Positions 9,229 to 21,897 of a DNA stretch of 64,000 nucleotides are shown here, piece after piece. Numbering within the stretch: the stretch's first letter is position 1; the number at the start of each line of letters is the position of its first letter. The notes below the pieces were generated by a model. The model made no database searches. It worked only from the letters and a program-made list of their open reading frames with translations, and was not told the DNA's origin. This DNA is from Strigamia acuminata. Lineage: Eukaryota; Arthropoda; Chilopoda; Geophilomorpha; Linotaeniidae. The DNA lies in assembly GCA_949358305.1 (NCBI GenBank), contig OX442319.1, forward strand, positions 434,001-498,000. The letters run 5' to 3'. The position numbers and the translations under genes were made by a program.

Positions 9229-10201
9229 GTCGGATTCGAGGTGTTTGTAAAGCTGACAACGTGTGCGGACGTTTGCGGAGGCATTTCTGGATCGAACAGT
9301 GTAAGAATTATCGAAATTCTGTGCGAAATAAGCACATTGCTCGATATAAAGAAGATTTTCTTCTGCGGGCGCCATTTTGTTTTGGTTTCATCGCGACCAA
9401 CCGTGAAGCCAGCTGAGAATCGTGTGTACGGGTTGACACACGCTCTCATCGTGATTCGACGCGAGAATACGTCGAATCGACGTCGTTTTTGGATCGTTTC
9501 GTCGTGGGAAAGCACGGAAGTCATCGTACGAAGCGAATTCTTCGACGGCGGCCATTTTCGTCAAAGTAGGCGAAAAACGACGTGTTTATTTCCATTTGAG
9601 GAGAGAAGTCCTGTTAGCGGGTTAAACATACGCGCAGGCATTCGACCAGAAGACCAGTTAGCGGGTTAAACATACGCGCTGGCATTTTTCCCGAGGTTTT
9701 GTGCACGGAGCACATCCTACGAAGGTGCGGACGAGCACGTTGAGTCGACGTGCATCCATTTCACGACGTGGGATCAACGCGGGAGATTTGCGACGCAAAC
9801 CAACCCGCAAAACAACGGATTTTCACCTTGCCAACTATTATTTAGTTTTAAGTTGTCGAAATTCCTTGTTAATAAGCTTAAGGTTTTGTTCGGGGGTCTT
9901 GTAGTATCCTTTCCACCCTTTACGCAGTCGCGTAGTGGAATTGTATTTTTGCGTAGGCTTTCTCTGGCCACCGACTGTCCCGCGGTCCTAGGAGTCCGGT
10001 CGGAACTCGGGAGATACTACGTAAAGTTTTTCGTCTCATTTAGTGAGATTTGTCCAAGGGAGACTGTATAATTTTTCGCCTAAACCTTTTGGGGGTTTAC
10101 GCCACTTGTAAAAGCGTAAAAAGTGTGTTTTGTGCTTCATTTGGTGCGTGCGACGATTTATTTTGTGAAAAAGTGTGATCTTCGCGACGAATCGACTAAA
10201 T
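9229..10201 (+). other. copia-B untranslated leader (main part)
   Basis: Continuation of the leader begun at 2309-2403 after the copia-A insertion. It totals about 1.07 kb, long for a copia element. It includes a 30-bp direct repeat at 9613-9642 and 9657-9686 and two AAAATGGC-type motifs (minus-strand reading). No convincing ORF. Confidence 0.6.
9613..9686 (+). repeat. Two-copy direct repeat in the copia-B leader
   Basis: GTTAGCGGGTTAAACATACG is repeated with a 44-bp period (9613 and 9657). The copies continue to match for 30 bp except for one base. Function unknown. Confidence 0.85.
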
Positions 10202-13200
10202 ATGGCATCAGAAAAAAAATACAACGATTATAAGTCGATTAAAAAACTGAATGGGACAAATTATGCGCAATGGGCGATTGGTGTGAAATTACTGTTATCC
10301 CAACAAGGCGTGTGGGATCACGTGACAGGCGACAAGACCGCGCCCGCCGTGACCGCCACGGCCAAAGAAAAACGGGATTTCAAAGTGCGTGAGAAGCGGG
10401 CGTGGTCCACGAACAGCTCGTGGCCGTTGCCAAGGATACCTCTAAGGGGGCGTGGGAAGCGATCCGAGATGCTTACCAGCCCACCACACGCGCCCGGAAA
10501 GGCAGATTGAGGCGCGAGTTCCTGCAAATGCATCTAATGGACAATGAGGAGATGATGTGTTTTCTGGCCCGTGTCGACAGAAAAGTCGCAGAACTCGCGA
10601 ACGTCAAAGTTATACCGACGGATGAGGAAATCGCATTTCAATATATGGATTTTCTGCCAACAACTTATGAGACAATCAAACAGATAATGTACCACTGGGA
10701 TGATTTGGACTTCACCATTGCAAAAGTGAAAGAGCGATGATTAGGCGAGTATAATCGTTTATTTGAAGCTTCAGACTCCTATGGCATACGTACACAGGAT
10801 TCCATCGATAATGCGGGCGCATTCTTTGGAAAAGGGCGATTCCAACGCGGCAAAAGCGGAAATCAGCCATTCGCGCCCCGAACTTGTTTTTCCTGTGGCG
10901 GCACTGGTCACTTCGCGAGAGAGTGCCCGTCACCGCCCAAACAACAAGCGAATATGCAAAGCCAACGAGGTGGCACCTCTGCACAGCTAGCAAAAGGCAC
11001 TGCACGAGGACGTGGCCGTGGTGGAAAGACCAAAAAGGCCAATTTGGGACAAGTTGACATTTTTGATGAACCATTGACAATGTTCTCGGCGGCAGTTCAT
11101 CAAACTGAAGAGGAAGTCACCTTGTCACCACCATTGTCTTTAATGTCGCATTGCGACTTTGATCCGCACTGGTACATAGATACCGGTGCGACAGATCACT
11201 TTTCATTTAACAGAAGTTGGTTTGTGACCTTCAAGCCACTGTCCGGCTATAGTGTCCAGCAAGGGGAAGGGAAATCTAAAATTGAGGGCATCGGAAATGT
11301 GTTGATCACATCTTGTTATTCTGGCAGATGTAGGAATATCACACTGCAAAATGTTTATTTTGCGCCAAATTTTAAGAAGAATCTCTTATCGCTGGGCCGG
11401 ACAGATGAAGCTGGTTTCACAACTTTTATCAAAAATGGAAAGTTGACCATGTTTAAAGACCGAATTGATGAGCCTTTTATTGTTGCAGAAAGAACGAATG
11501 ATCGGATGTATAAAGTTAACTGCAAAATAGAGGCCAATATTGTGAACACAACTGCACCTTCTGCGCAACAGAGTGCAGCGGTGGGTGGAAATTCGGTCAA
11601 AAATGTTGTAAAAAGTGAAAGTGTCATTAATCCTTTACTAAAAACAGTAGATTTTAAGGCAGCATTACTAAACACATTGAGTGGCGCAGTGCAGACTGCA
11701 GCGAAGCAGCAAGTGAGCGTAAATGCGCTAGTAAATGCGTCAAATCTTCAGAAAAGCGATTTAAATGATACTAACGGGCAAAATGATTCGAATGGGGGAA
11801 AAATCGAAAAGATCAAAGTGAAACCACAGCCAATGGACATTTGGCACTCCAGAATGGGCCATTTTAATGCAAGTGGGATTGCAAAAATGGAAGTTTCACC
11901 TGACATTTTCGGAGTTAAACTCTCCGACAAAGAACTTTCGCCTTGCGACGCGTGCTCGAAGGCAAAGAGCACTAGGGCAACCTTTTCCCCAATCCCTGAA
12001 ATTTCTACAAAGGGGATATTGGAAGTAATTCACATGGATCTGTGGGGCCCTCAACCTTTTAAATCTCTTGGTGGGGCCAGTTATTACTTAATAATTGTGG
12101 ACGATTACTCACGTTTCATGTGGGTGGAAATTATCAAGAACAAGGGGGATGCATTTGAGCGTTTCAAACGATGGCAAACACAAGTTGAGCGCAGCACCGG
12201 GAAAAAGGTCAAATGCATCAAGACAGACAACGGCGGGGAGTTTGTGTCGAAAAAGTGGGATGACTATGCGGCTTCTATTGGGCTTAAGTGCATCCAAACA
12301 AACCCCTACTCCCCAGAAATGAATTTCGTGGCCGAAAGAGCAAACAGAACGATTGTTGGGGGAATTAGAGCCATGCTCTTCGAAAACAATTTTCCAAAGG
12401 GTTTGTGGGCAGAATTGGCCGTGACAGTTGTCTATCTTAAAAATAGATTCCCACATGCAAGCTTAAGTGGGAAAACCCCTTATAACTTGTTTTATAACAA
12501 GAAAATGTCGTTGAGACATTTAAGGTGTATCGGTTCCAAAGTTTTCGTGCACATCCCTTCGCAAACAAGGAGAAGCAAGTTGGAAGAAAGGGCATGGCCT
12601 GGGGCCCTAGTCGGTTACGCGATTAAGACGCGGGGGTATCGAGTTTGGGACCCCAAATCCAATCAAGTGATTGCTTCAAAGCATGTGAAGATTAATGAAA
12701 ATGTTTTTTGGCATGAATCGGTGCAATCAAATTCCATTCCACGTGAGCCAGATTTTGTAGCGGCATCATGGGATGAAGATTCGGATGATGAGATTATTCC
12801 TGCTGTGCAACAGCAATTACCCCAAATGCCCCCTGCACAAAAAGCTGTGATTCCAGCTCCTGCACCTCAAGCAAAAGACCCTGATCCCCAATTAGTTGAG
12901 CCTGGAATTGTGGAAGAAATTGCTCAAGCTGTTGGTGGGATTGAACAAGAGGAGGAAGAACAAGTGGAAGTTCGGCTTCCGAATCCAACTCTCACACCTC
13001 CACCAGTTAGGAGGAATCCACCACGCGGTGCTAAGTTAAAGGGGGATACAGTGAGAAAGGGTATGACTGCTCCCCAGAATTTAAAAATTTTGGACATGAC
13101 AAAATGACAACGGAGAGAAACCATTAGACAAAGTGGTGAAACTGCTGGGCAGGTAGATGTGATCTACATAACACCACTAGGCGATAGAATCCGCAGTCGG

Positions 13201-14850
13201 ATTGATGTTGTACGATGGTGCAAAGAAGAAGACTATCAGTACGATGGGGGTTGTTTCGATTTCAAAGCAACAGATGAGACCGTTGGGTTCGCCGGTCATG
13301 CATCCGTTGAACCGGATACCTTTGAAGAGGCCATGTCCAATCCCAATAAATCCGACTGGCAGGATGCCATGGACGACGAAATTAATATCTTTAATGACAG
13401 AAAAGTTTACGAGGAAGTTGATAAAACCGAAGGGACGAATTTACTGGGAACAAAATGGATTTATAAAATCAAACGTGACCACACTGGGGCAATTAAGCGT
13501 TGGAGAGCACGTTTAGTTGCGCAAGGTTTTGGGCAGAAAGAAGGAGTTGACTTCACTGAGATATTTTCACCAGTGGTCAACTTTGTTCTCGTACTGATAT
13601 TCTTTTGTTCTCTTGTGGTTCTGCAAGGCTGGCGAGATACACATCTCGACATCAAGTCTGCGTACTTGTACGGAGACCTTGATGTGCCACAGTACATCAA
13701 TATCCCGAAGGGCTTCCGGACCAAGGAGAACCAACACAAATGTTGGCGGCTAGTCAAATCCTTGTACGGACTTCACCAGTCCGGAAGGATGTGGTATTTC
13801 AAGCTCCACGAACGATTATTAGAAATAGGATTTACTCCAGTCTTAGGATTGAATTGCGTATATAATTACGGCTCAGACGCTGTCCTTTTGTTTTACGTGG
13901 ACGACATTGTTTTGTTCAGTCGTGATGCTTTCGTTGAACAATGTATCATCGAGTGGATTCAAGAGAGCTTTGAAATTGTCAACCTTGGATCAGTGACTAT
14001 TCTATTAGGGATTCATTTTGAGAGGAAAAATGGGGACATTTTAGTACATCAAAAGAGTTATATTGCGAAATTAGTCGAGAAATATGACATTGATCCGTGC
14101 CATAAGATTAAAATCCCAGTCACGGTTGGCACCATGATACAGAAGGTACAACCGAGTGAACAAATAAACTCGACGTTCCCATACAGGTCCCTAGTAGGGA
14201 GTTTACTATTTATCGCGAACAGAACGCGCCCAGATATCCTTTTCAGCGTCATTGTGTTATCTCAATACAATGAGACCCACTCTAACAGGCATGTTAAAAT
14301 GCTAATACAAGTGTTGAGATATCTGGCGAATACCCCCGATTATGTTATCAACTTAGCTAATTGTAAAAACAACAATTTAACGGTTTATACCGACGCATCT
14401 TTTGCTTTGGACCAAGACAGTAGGAGAAGCTTTGGTGGTCACATAGTTTATTTAGGAGGGGTTCCGATTTCATGGAATTGTCGAAAACAATCCATGACTT
14501 CACTGAGTATCATGGAAAGCGAGTTTCTCGCAGTTGTCGATGGCGTGAGGGAGGTGATATGGCTAGAACGTTTATACGACGCCGATATCATCTTGTGTTT
14601 TGGAAGAAGCGTCCCTTGTGTTTACGCCGATAGCATGCCGGCAATCAACTATGCGAAAAACAAGATCGAAAACCGTGCAAATAAACATATAGATGTTAAA
14701 TTGCACTTTCTCCGCGATTGGTTTGAAAGAGGGGTATTTAACATCAAACATGTGCCTGGTGAGTTAAACATCGCGGATTTGATGACGAAGTGGTTGCCGC
14801 GCCCCAGATTGTGTCAGCTCTGTGAGCATATTTTTGTTGTAGTCAAATAG
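10202..14850 (+). pseudogene. copia-B gag-pol, broken
   Basis: Encodes copia gag (ATG at 10202), the CCHC knuckle CFSCGGTGHFAREC (about 10889-10930), the protease DTGATDH (about 11178), GAG-pre-integrase, integrase (HMDLWGP, TDNGGEF, VAERANR), reverse transcriptase with YVDD (about 13891) and RNase H to the stop at 14850. Three lesions are visible: a one-base loss near 10410 in gag, an in-frame TGA at 10738-10740, and an in-frame TGA at 13105-13107 where copia-C has a TGG tryptophan codon. Downstream of the first lesion the same frame is used throughout. Most of the protein is still readable, so inactivation is recent. Confidence 0.9.
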
Positions 14851-14867
14851 TTGCGCAAAGGGGGATT

Positions 14868-15330
14868 TGTTAGAAAAATGCCCAACTGTTTGATCTTCTC
14901 GGTTGCATGTTTCCGGTTAAATGCAACGTGTGTGTCATTGCAATTCTGTATTTGTGTTACATTGGTTGATATTGACTTTTAAACCCTTATTCCTGTGCTA
15001 AGTGCCGCAACCAATGTGCTTATTAGCAATGACATACCGATATGTCGTCTGCTCGAATATGAGCACTTATCTTTTAGTTTCTCATGGCTTTTGTTTACAT
15101 TATCGATTATTTATGCCGTTGTTTTGCCTTTGTTATGTAAAGAATGAATCTTTGCCTGTTAACAATGATTCATTCTACTTTAAGCTTTGTAGCCTCGAAA
15201 GAGGTGCGCTTTTATGTTCTCTCTCTCATCACGATGAATAAAGATGGCGGTCGCATAATGCGAGTTTCCGCACCGTTTGAATCGAGTCTCAGCTCTCTCT
15301 TATTGATGTCCGGCGCCCCCAAACCTATCA
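14868..15330 (+). repeat. copia-B 3' LTR
   Basis: 463 bp, matching 1826-2288 with about two differences. Preceded by the polypurine tract GCAAAGGGGGA (about 14855-14865) and followed by the TSD ACTAT (15331-15335). Confidence 0.93.
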
Positions 15331-18300
15331 ACTATGTCATCCACGTAAAAGATAATAATCGCGTCGTTGTCTAACGCATAAACACAGTTAAGACCCAACA
15401 AAGGCACAAATCCCAGTTGGAGTAGACGGTCGTGAAGGACTTGGTACCACATCCGTCCATTCTGATGTAGTCCATATAATGACTTCAACAGCATCCAACA
15501 CTTATGTTGGTTTTCGGCTGTTCTGTAGCCCTTGGGAATCTCCATGAACTGGACCTTATCAAGGTCCCCGTACAAGTACGCGGCCTTGATGTCAAGATGG
15601 ACATCTCTCCAACCTTTCAGTACCACCAAGGTACAGAAAAACACCATAACGAGGACGAAATTGACTACGGGGGAAAATACCTCCGTAAAGTCAATGCCCG
15701 GCCTCTGTTTGAAGCCTTGTGCTACCAAGCGAGCCCGGTAGCGCGCGACTGCACCTGACTGGTCCCTTTTCATTTTATAAATCCATTTTGATCCCAAAAG
15801 CAACTCTCCTTCGGGCTTATCAATCTCTTTATAGACAGTTCGATCGTCGAAGATATCTGTCTCTTCCTTCATCGCCTTTTCCCAGTCTCGTTTGTTGATG
15901 TGCCTCATTGCCTCCTCGTAGGTGTCAGGCTCTACGGCACAGAAACCGGCAAAAGGGAGTTCGGGTTCTTCACCCTCTAAGGTCTTGAAGTCAAAAAGAT
16001 CTGGGTCATAATGGTAACCCTCTGCGTCGCACCATCGCGCAACGTTAGTCCGACTTCTAAGCTTGTCCTCATTGGGCGAGAAATAAACTACATCAATTTT
16101 CCCAGCCGTTGCCCCGGCTTTCCGGACAGACTGGACTCGTCTCCATTTAGTCATATTCAGTGGCAGCGACAAAGGATCTTTGACCTTCTTTCCCTTTTTA
16201 CCCGAACCACGACGAGCTTGTATCGTAGGAGGAAGATCGACCTCCTCATCGTCGTCAGGATAAACATTGAAGTAATTCTCATCATCGCCATTATCCCCCT
16301 TCGCCCCACCAATTTCTTCAACTGGATTATCCCCAGCACCAGCATCCCCAATTAGGTCATCTTCAACCGTTTCTATCGCAGATTGTTGTATCGCTTGTTT
16401 CACAAGCGGCCTCAATTCAGGTCTGAAAGCAGGCTTTGGGGTTGTGGGTAAAGGAGGCTTCTCCTTTGGAACCGGGGGTTCAGCAGGGGGCGGAATAGGG
16501 GGTGGTAGTGCCTCATGCACTTCCTCAACAATTTCAGGGATAGGGGCAACGGAATCATCATCATCTCCCTCGGTGTCTGAGGAAGAATCCCCAAAATGTT
16601 TGAATTGTCCACCCTGTGGTTGCTTAATGGGCTGTTGTAGCCGTTTGCCAATCTCATACCAATATGAGTCTTCGAAAATTCGGACATGTTTGGATGCAAA
16701 AACTTGATTCCGTACAGGATCCCAAACCCTGTAGCCCCTAGTTGATATTGCGTATCCAATAAGTGCTCCCGCCCAAGCCCTTCCTTCCAGTTTGCCTTTC
16801 CTGACCTGGGACGGGATATGTACGAATGTTTTCGACCCGATGCACTTAATATGTCGCAAAGACAATTTCTTGCCGAAAAACACGCTATAGGGCACTTTTC
16901 CTCCAAGCCCTTCATGGGGGAATCGATTCTTCAAGTAGACTGTGGTCGTTGCTAATTCAGCCCAAAGGGGATAGGGGAAATCATTTTCCAAAATTAAAGC
17001 TCTGACGCCAACGACAATGGTACGGTTTGCACGTTCCGCAACAGAATTCATTTCCGGGCTATATGTATTCGTACGAATACATTTCAAACCAATTTTGGAT
17101 GCATAATCATCCCAATTCCGCGAAATAAATTCCCCTCCATTATCAGTTTTAATGCATTTCACTTTCCGTGATGTCGTTCTTTCGACTTCCGTCAACCAAC
17201 GTTTAAAATGGCCCAAAACTTCCCCTTTGGTCTTCATCGTTATAATCCACATATAACGTGAATAATCATCAACCAATATAAAGTAAAAATTGGCCCCACC
17301 CAAGGAAGTAGCTTGTGACGCACCCCAGACATCCATGTGCACTAGATCCAATATTCCCTTAGTGGAAATGGTAATTATCGGGGGAAAGCTCGCCCTAGTG
17401 CTCTTAGCACGTGCACATGCATCACAAGTGGATAATTCTTTGTTAGACAAATTAATCCCAAAAACGTCCTCGGATTCTGTTAATTTAATAATGCCTTTAG
17501 CATTATGGTGGCCCATTCTGGAATGCCACGTGTCCATACTCTGGGGTGTTTCTTTATTTTTCACTTTGACCTCATTATTCCCGCTTTTGTTAACTTTCGC
17601 AGTCGCATTAGCTTCGGGAACAATAGTAGGAGGTGTCTGAACCTCATTCCCTGTGTTCTGTAAATTAATCGCCGCAGGCGCATTCGCTTTGATTGGTTCG
17701 CTCACTTGCACACTCAAATTAGATGCGGATTTTCCCATATCCGGCTTACATAAACTTTTTAGTAAAGCTGACTTAAAATCTAAAATGGTTAGTAGCGGTT
17801 GTACAAATTTTTCATCCTTTACGGATGATTTGATTAAATCGAGGACAGCAGCTGTATCCTGTTGCGCAGTTAATGCAGCTGTGTTTACAGAATTAACCTC
17901 GACCCGGCAGTTGACTTTGTACAGTCTGTCGCTAGTCCGAACTGCCGAAATCAAAGGTTCCTCGACTTTATCTTTGAAAATACTCATTTTCCCATCTTTG
18001 ACAATTGTGCACAACCCAGCCTCATCGGTGCGCCCGAGCGAAATAAGGTTCTTCCGAAAATTCGGTGCGAAGAAAACATTTGTCAAGGTTATTTTCCTTG
18101 TTCTTTGTCCATAAAGTGAAGTGAGAACGATGTTGCCCACCCCTTCAATCTTCGATTTTCCTTCTGCTTGGAGAACGCTGAAGTTAGATAACGGTTTGAA
18201 GTTTGAAAACCAATTCCGGTTGAAAGAAAAGTGATCGACGCTCCCGTTTCCACGTACCACTGTGAATCGTAGTTTCCGTGCGACACAAGAGACAAAGGCA

Positions 18301-19237
18301 CTGTGGGCTTCTCTTCCGACACCGCAGAATACAAAGTGTAGGGCTCATCCGCATACGGGTCCAGTTGTGTGAGATTTGCTCTCTGTGGACCACCTCTGCC
18401 TCGTCCTTTGCCACGGGTGCCTCCACGATTCAATTGGGCTGGCGAGCCAGCGCTGGCGGGGAAAGTCCCTTGCTGTTTCGGCGGCGATGGGCACTCTCTG
18501 GCGAAGTGTCCCGACCCACCGCAAGTAAAACATGTCCCTCGCAAAGTTCCGGGCGAATTTGGAGTTTTTCCACGAGGTTTCCATCTTCCTTTAGTATAGA
18601 AAGCAGTAGAATTGTCTGCCAATACAGGTGGGACGCCAAATTCATTGGTCTGTTCATAAAGGCGATTATACTCGCCAAGCAAACGTTCTTTAACGTTTTT
18701 CGCTGTGAATTCCGTGTCTGACCAGTGATACGCGGTCTGTTTCACAGCCTCGTATTGTGGGGGTAGGAGATCCAAATATTGGAATGCCTGGAATTCATCG
18801 GTGACCTCAATTTTAATGTCCTTTAGTTCGACAATTTTGCGGTCGACCCGCCCGGTGAAAACCAGCATTTCCTCATTATCTCGAAGTTTCATGTTGAGGA
18901 ATTCACGTCGCAACCGAGCACGACGTGCCCTCGTCGTCGGTTGATAAGCGTCCTTTAAAGCTACCCAAACTTTAGCAGCGGTGGGGCAGGCAACAGCTAT
19001 CACTTGTTGCGGCTCGGCGCAACTCATGCAAATAGTGGACATTGCCTTGTCCTCTCAAGCGTTAAACTCTCTCTTCTCTTTTGCAGTGGCTGTCGCAGCC
19101 AGTGGTGGCTCAGAGCCACTAACATGTCCCCAAACGCCGTTGTATTTGAGCAATAACTGAACCTGCACAGACCAGGTGGCATAGTTCGTGCCATCGAGCT
19201 TTTTAATATCCTTGTAATCGTCGTGCTTTGAAGCCAT
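15331..19237 (-). pseudogene. copia-C gag-pol, broken
   Basis: Reads from the gag ATG at 19237 through the CCHC knuckle CFTCGGSGHFAREC, the protease (near 18240), GAG-pre-integrase WHSRMGH, integrase (MDVWGAS, TDNGGEF, VAERANR) and reverse transcriptase up to FYVDDIV, where copia-B cuts it. Breaks: an in-frame TGA at 19055-19057 in gag, and a one-base loss near 18236 inside the protease active-site segment, which abolishes the D-T/S-G loop reading. From 18236 to 15331 the frame is open for nearly 970 codons. A long acidic and proline-rich linker lies between integrase and reverse transcriptase. Confidence 0.9.
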
Positions 19238-20418
19238 CGCGACGACACAAGGAAAATGCACAATAATAATGAGTTATGCGCGGAGAAAACACAATTTCAG
19301 AATTTATTCCGCACAAACACTTCACTAGACACTTAATCACACAGTGCACAATTGTCTCTAGTCCCAAAAACCAAAAAGGAAGGTGAAAATACAGTTTCAA
19401 CCCGAGGAATCTCAATAAGTGAGATTGGAAAACCTTGACTGGCAATCCACCAACTCTTCCGTCCGACCACCTGGGGTCGCGGGATCGGTTGGGGGCCCTG
19501 GATAAGCCCAGCCAAGAATACAGTGCTACGTGCCCGACTGGACGTAGGGTAGCACCGAATCTAACAAGGGACCAAGAACAAAAACTTAAATTTAACAAAG
19601 TTTCACGAAAATATCTAATTAAATACACTTTTTCGTTGTTAAGTTGGGCGAATTGTGGGATCCGATCGTCGCAATCGCTTCCTCGTAGCGGTGAACGTCG
19701 GCTTGACGTTATTGGTGCACGGTACTGGGGCTGACGTGCTTCCACTTGCACACTTCCGTGCAAAAGTGGGGAAAAATAATCCAAAATCGTCGTTGCGCAC
19801 GTCCGCGCCTTCGTGTAGCACACCGGGGTGCAAGCCACGGCTTTTCCGCTCCAAAATTAGTCGTGTACGTAGGCTTATACGTACACAGACACTCCAAATT
19901 GATTTCCACCGTCGGCAGCGATGAAAATCCCAACAAAATGGCCGCTGATGAAGATTTGTTCTTCCACGGCGATCCAACGACGATTCCCGTCCGTTTCGTG
20001 ATGAAAAATCGTCGTTTCGGCGATTAAAGGCGCCGTTTCGTTGAGATACGCGTTGTCTCGTTGAAAATTGACGTTGTCTTGAAGAAACAACGTCGTGCAG
20101 GCGTGAATCGACCCGAAACACGCTCTGGTCGGCTGGCTACGCTGCCTGGACGATCCAAGATGGCCGCCGCACAAAAATTTTCAAAACGACGAAAAAGGTG
20201 CTTATTTCGCACCGAAAAATTCGGAAATAGGCTGCTTACACTCGGTTTAGTCCGTAGTAATGTCCGCATCCGCTGTCAAACGTTTTTAAACACTTTGGCG
20301 AAGAAAATCCGTCTGCGTCGATCGATTCGCGTTTGCGGCGATGTCGGGCGACGTCTGCGCTTCGTCTCGCCTTGAAAATGGTCGGAAATCCTTTACCAAC
20401 TGGTTGGGCCGTCGTCAA
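19238..20418 (-). other. copia-C untranslated leader
   Basis: About 1.18 kb between the primer-binding site and gag, similar in length to the copia-B leader. It holds AAGATGGCCGCC (about 20156-20168) and CAAAATGGCCGC (about 19934), both YY1/Pho-like. The open frames in it look like chance ORFs of GC-rich DNA. Confidence 0.55.
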
Positions 20419-20434
20419 CCATCCTCTGCTACCA
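20419..20434 (-). promoter_or_regulatory. copia-C primer-binding site (initiator tRNA-Met 3' end)
   Basis: On the minus strand TGGTAGCAGAGGATGG follows the 5' LTR by about 2 bp. It is identical to the first 16 nt of the copia-B site. Confidence 0.85.
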
Positions 20435-20436
20435 TA

Positions 20437-20895
20437 TAAAGCGATTTCCCGACCTGGCAGAGTAGGAAAAGATCTGACAAGAAACTTCAAACGGTGCGCG
20501 ACACCGACATGCGTGCGCCATGTTTAATGTAACATAAAAGTGTACACGTTTCGAGGCTAACAACTGCACTCGAGAATAATAGAATAAATCATTGTTGAAT
20601 CCCAATGATTTGTCCTTTACATTTCGTAATAAAAACAATGACATTCATAATCGATAACTAAGCAATAATAACAATACAGGACTCGCTCTTTTGAGCAGAC
20701 GATGTTATCAGCACATGCTGCTAAATGGAAACGTTCAACCGCAGTACAGAACCAGCATTAATAAAAATCGAGATCGATTGAACACGACATCGAGACATTA
20801 AATAGCAGCACATTCATTACACATATCCGGAAAGTGTGTAATGTAAATATTCACAAACTATACAATATGGCGACAAACAATCAAACACACAATAT
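20437..20895 (-). repeat. copia-C 5' LTR (boundaries approximate)
   Basis: About 460 bp. In the reverse complement of the copia-B LTR, shared words occur in the same order: TTCAAACGGTGCG, AACATAAAAG, TTTCGAGGCTA, GAATAAATCATTGTT, GAGCAGACGA. The terminal dinucleotides are not clean TG/CA, which suggests mutation. No second LTR is available to fix the ends. Confidence 0.65.
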
Positions 20896-21602
20896 TTCCA
20901 CCACAACTCAATACAATAGACACGGGCTGGTACATTGATTGTGGAGCCACGGACCACTTCACGTTCAAGCGAGAGTGGTTAAGCGATTTCAAGCCATTAG
21001 TGGGCGCAACGGTCCAAATGGGCGAAGGAAGTTCTCGCATAGAGGGGGTCGGCACTGTGAATTTTGTGGCGACTTTTGGTCGACGAACCAAGAAGATTAC
21101 AATGAAAAACGTTTTCTTTACCCCGAACTTCCGCAAGAATCTTATCTCGTTGGGCAGAGCCGACGAGTCCGGATTGACCACCGTCGTGAAGAGCGGAAAA
21201 ATGAACATATATCGGAACAAAGCATCGGAACCAACTTTAACAGCAGTTCGCCTCACTAACAGAATGTATAAATTGGATTGTCAAATCGAGGCTCAAACTG
21301 TAAGTGTGAGTGCATCTGCTACGCCTAGCGATGCAATCACATTAGAGCTGGTACCAACTATTGTAAAACAACCACTAACACAACCTAGTTTTAGTAGCGT
21401 ACTAAATGCCAGCAATGGCGGAGGCAAAGGGTCTTTTACTAGTAATGGCGTACAAGCGCAAGCGAGCGATGTTGCAAAGAGCAAAGCGCAGCAGGGTAGT
21501 GTTAAGAACAATTCTAAACAAAGTTTAGCGGCGAGAGGCACGTTTGCCAGAGTGGACAAGCCACTACATATTGATTATTGGCACGGCAGAATGGGCCACA
21601 TG
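20896..21602 (+). pseudogene. copia-D gag-pol fragment (protease to GAG-pre-integrase)
   Basis: Plus-strand frame with the protease motif YIDCGATDHF (about 20931-20960), the downstream segment KNVFFTPNFRKNLISLGR and the GAG-pre-integrase box WHGRMGHM. The next codons continue at 35912, so copia-E split the gene and duplicated ACATG (21598-21602 and 35907-35911). The gag portion lies left of copia-C, outside the window. No stop codon is seen within the fragment. Confidence 0.88.
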
Positions 21603-21897
21603 TGTTGATTTGTGGTACAAATCATTAGCAAAAGCCCAGCTTTGCAGTGGTGTGGAAAACCCAAAACATAGGAAAGAAGAGACAGGTGTGTGCAGGTGAA
21701 AATCTAAACATAGAGTGAGTTTATTCCAATTGATCACGTGATCCAAAGGTATACAAGTGCCACCTATAGGCGTGAAATGGAAGTTATACATATCAAATGT
21801 AAACACTACAAATGCTCGTAAGGCAAAGTGTTAATATGCATGACATATATATACAAAAGGGACAATTAGCAATCGTAGTTGCTTGATAATACGATAC
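21603..21897 (-). repeat. copia-E 3' LTR, distal part
   Basis: First 295 of 337 bp on the plus strand, starting TGTTGATTTG. It is cut by gypsy-F after ATAC (21894-21897); the remaining 42 bp are at 30283-30324. Confidence 0.93.

Larger units (their letters stand above)
1826..15330 (+). mobile_element. Ty1/copia LTR retrotransposon copia-B (interrupted by copia-A)
   Basis: Full-length element bounded by 463-bp LTRs (1826-2288 and 14868-15330) and the 5-bp TSD ACTAT. It has an initiator-tRNA-Met primer-binding site, a long leader, a gag-pol region and a polypurine tract GCAAAGGGGGA before the 3' LTR. Copia-A is inserted in its leader at 2399-9228. Copia-B itself lies in the reverse transcriptase of copia-C. 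The LTRs differ at two or so positions (seen near 2196/15238 and 2226/15268), and the coding region has two stop codons and one frameshift, so it is moderately young and no longer autonomous. Confidence 0.95.
15331..20895 (-). mobile_element. Ty1/copia LTR retrotransposon copia-C, 5' part (rest at 1459-1825)
   Basis: Minus-strand element whose 5' LTR, primer-binding site, leader, gag and first part of pol lie here; the next part of pol lies at 1459-1825 beyond copia-B. Its 5' LTR is recognisably related to the copia-B LTR in sequence order, and the polyproteins are close relatives, so B and C belong to one family group. It is inserted in copia-D just upstream of the protease. Its left end and 3' LTR are not in the window. 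The right boundary, near 20895, is uncertain by about 15 bp. Confidence 0.85.

Noticed and set aside
10738-13107. TGA readthrough or selenocysteine in copia-B
   Set aside because: The related copia-A, D and E have no TGA there and a frameshift also disrupts gag, so simple decay explains it.
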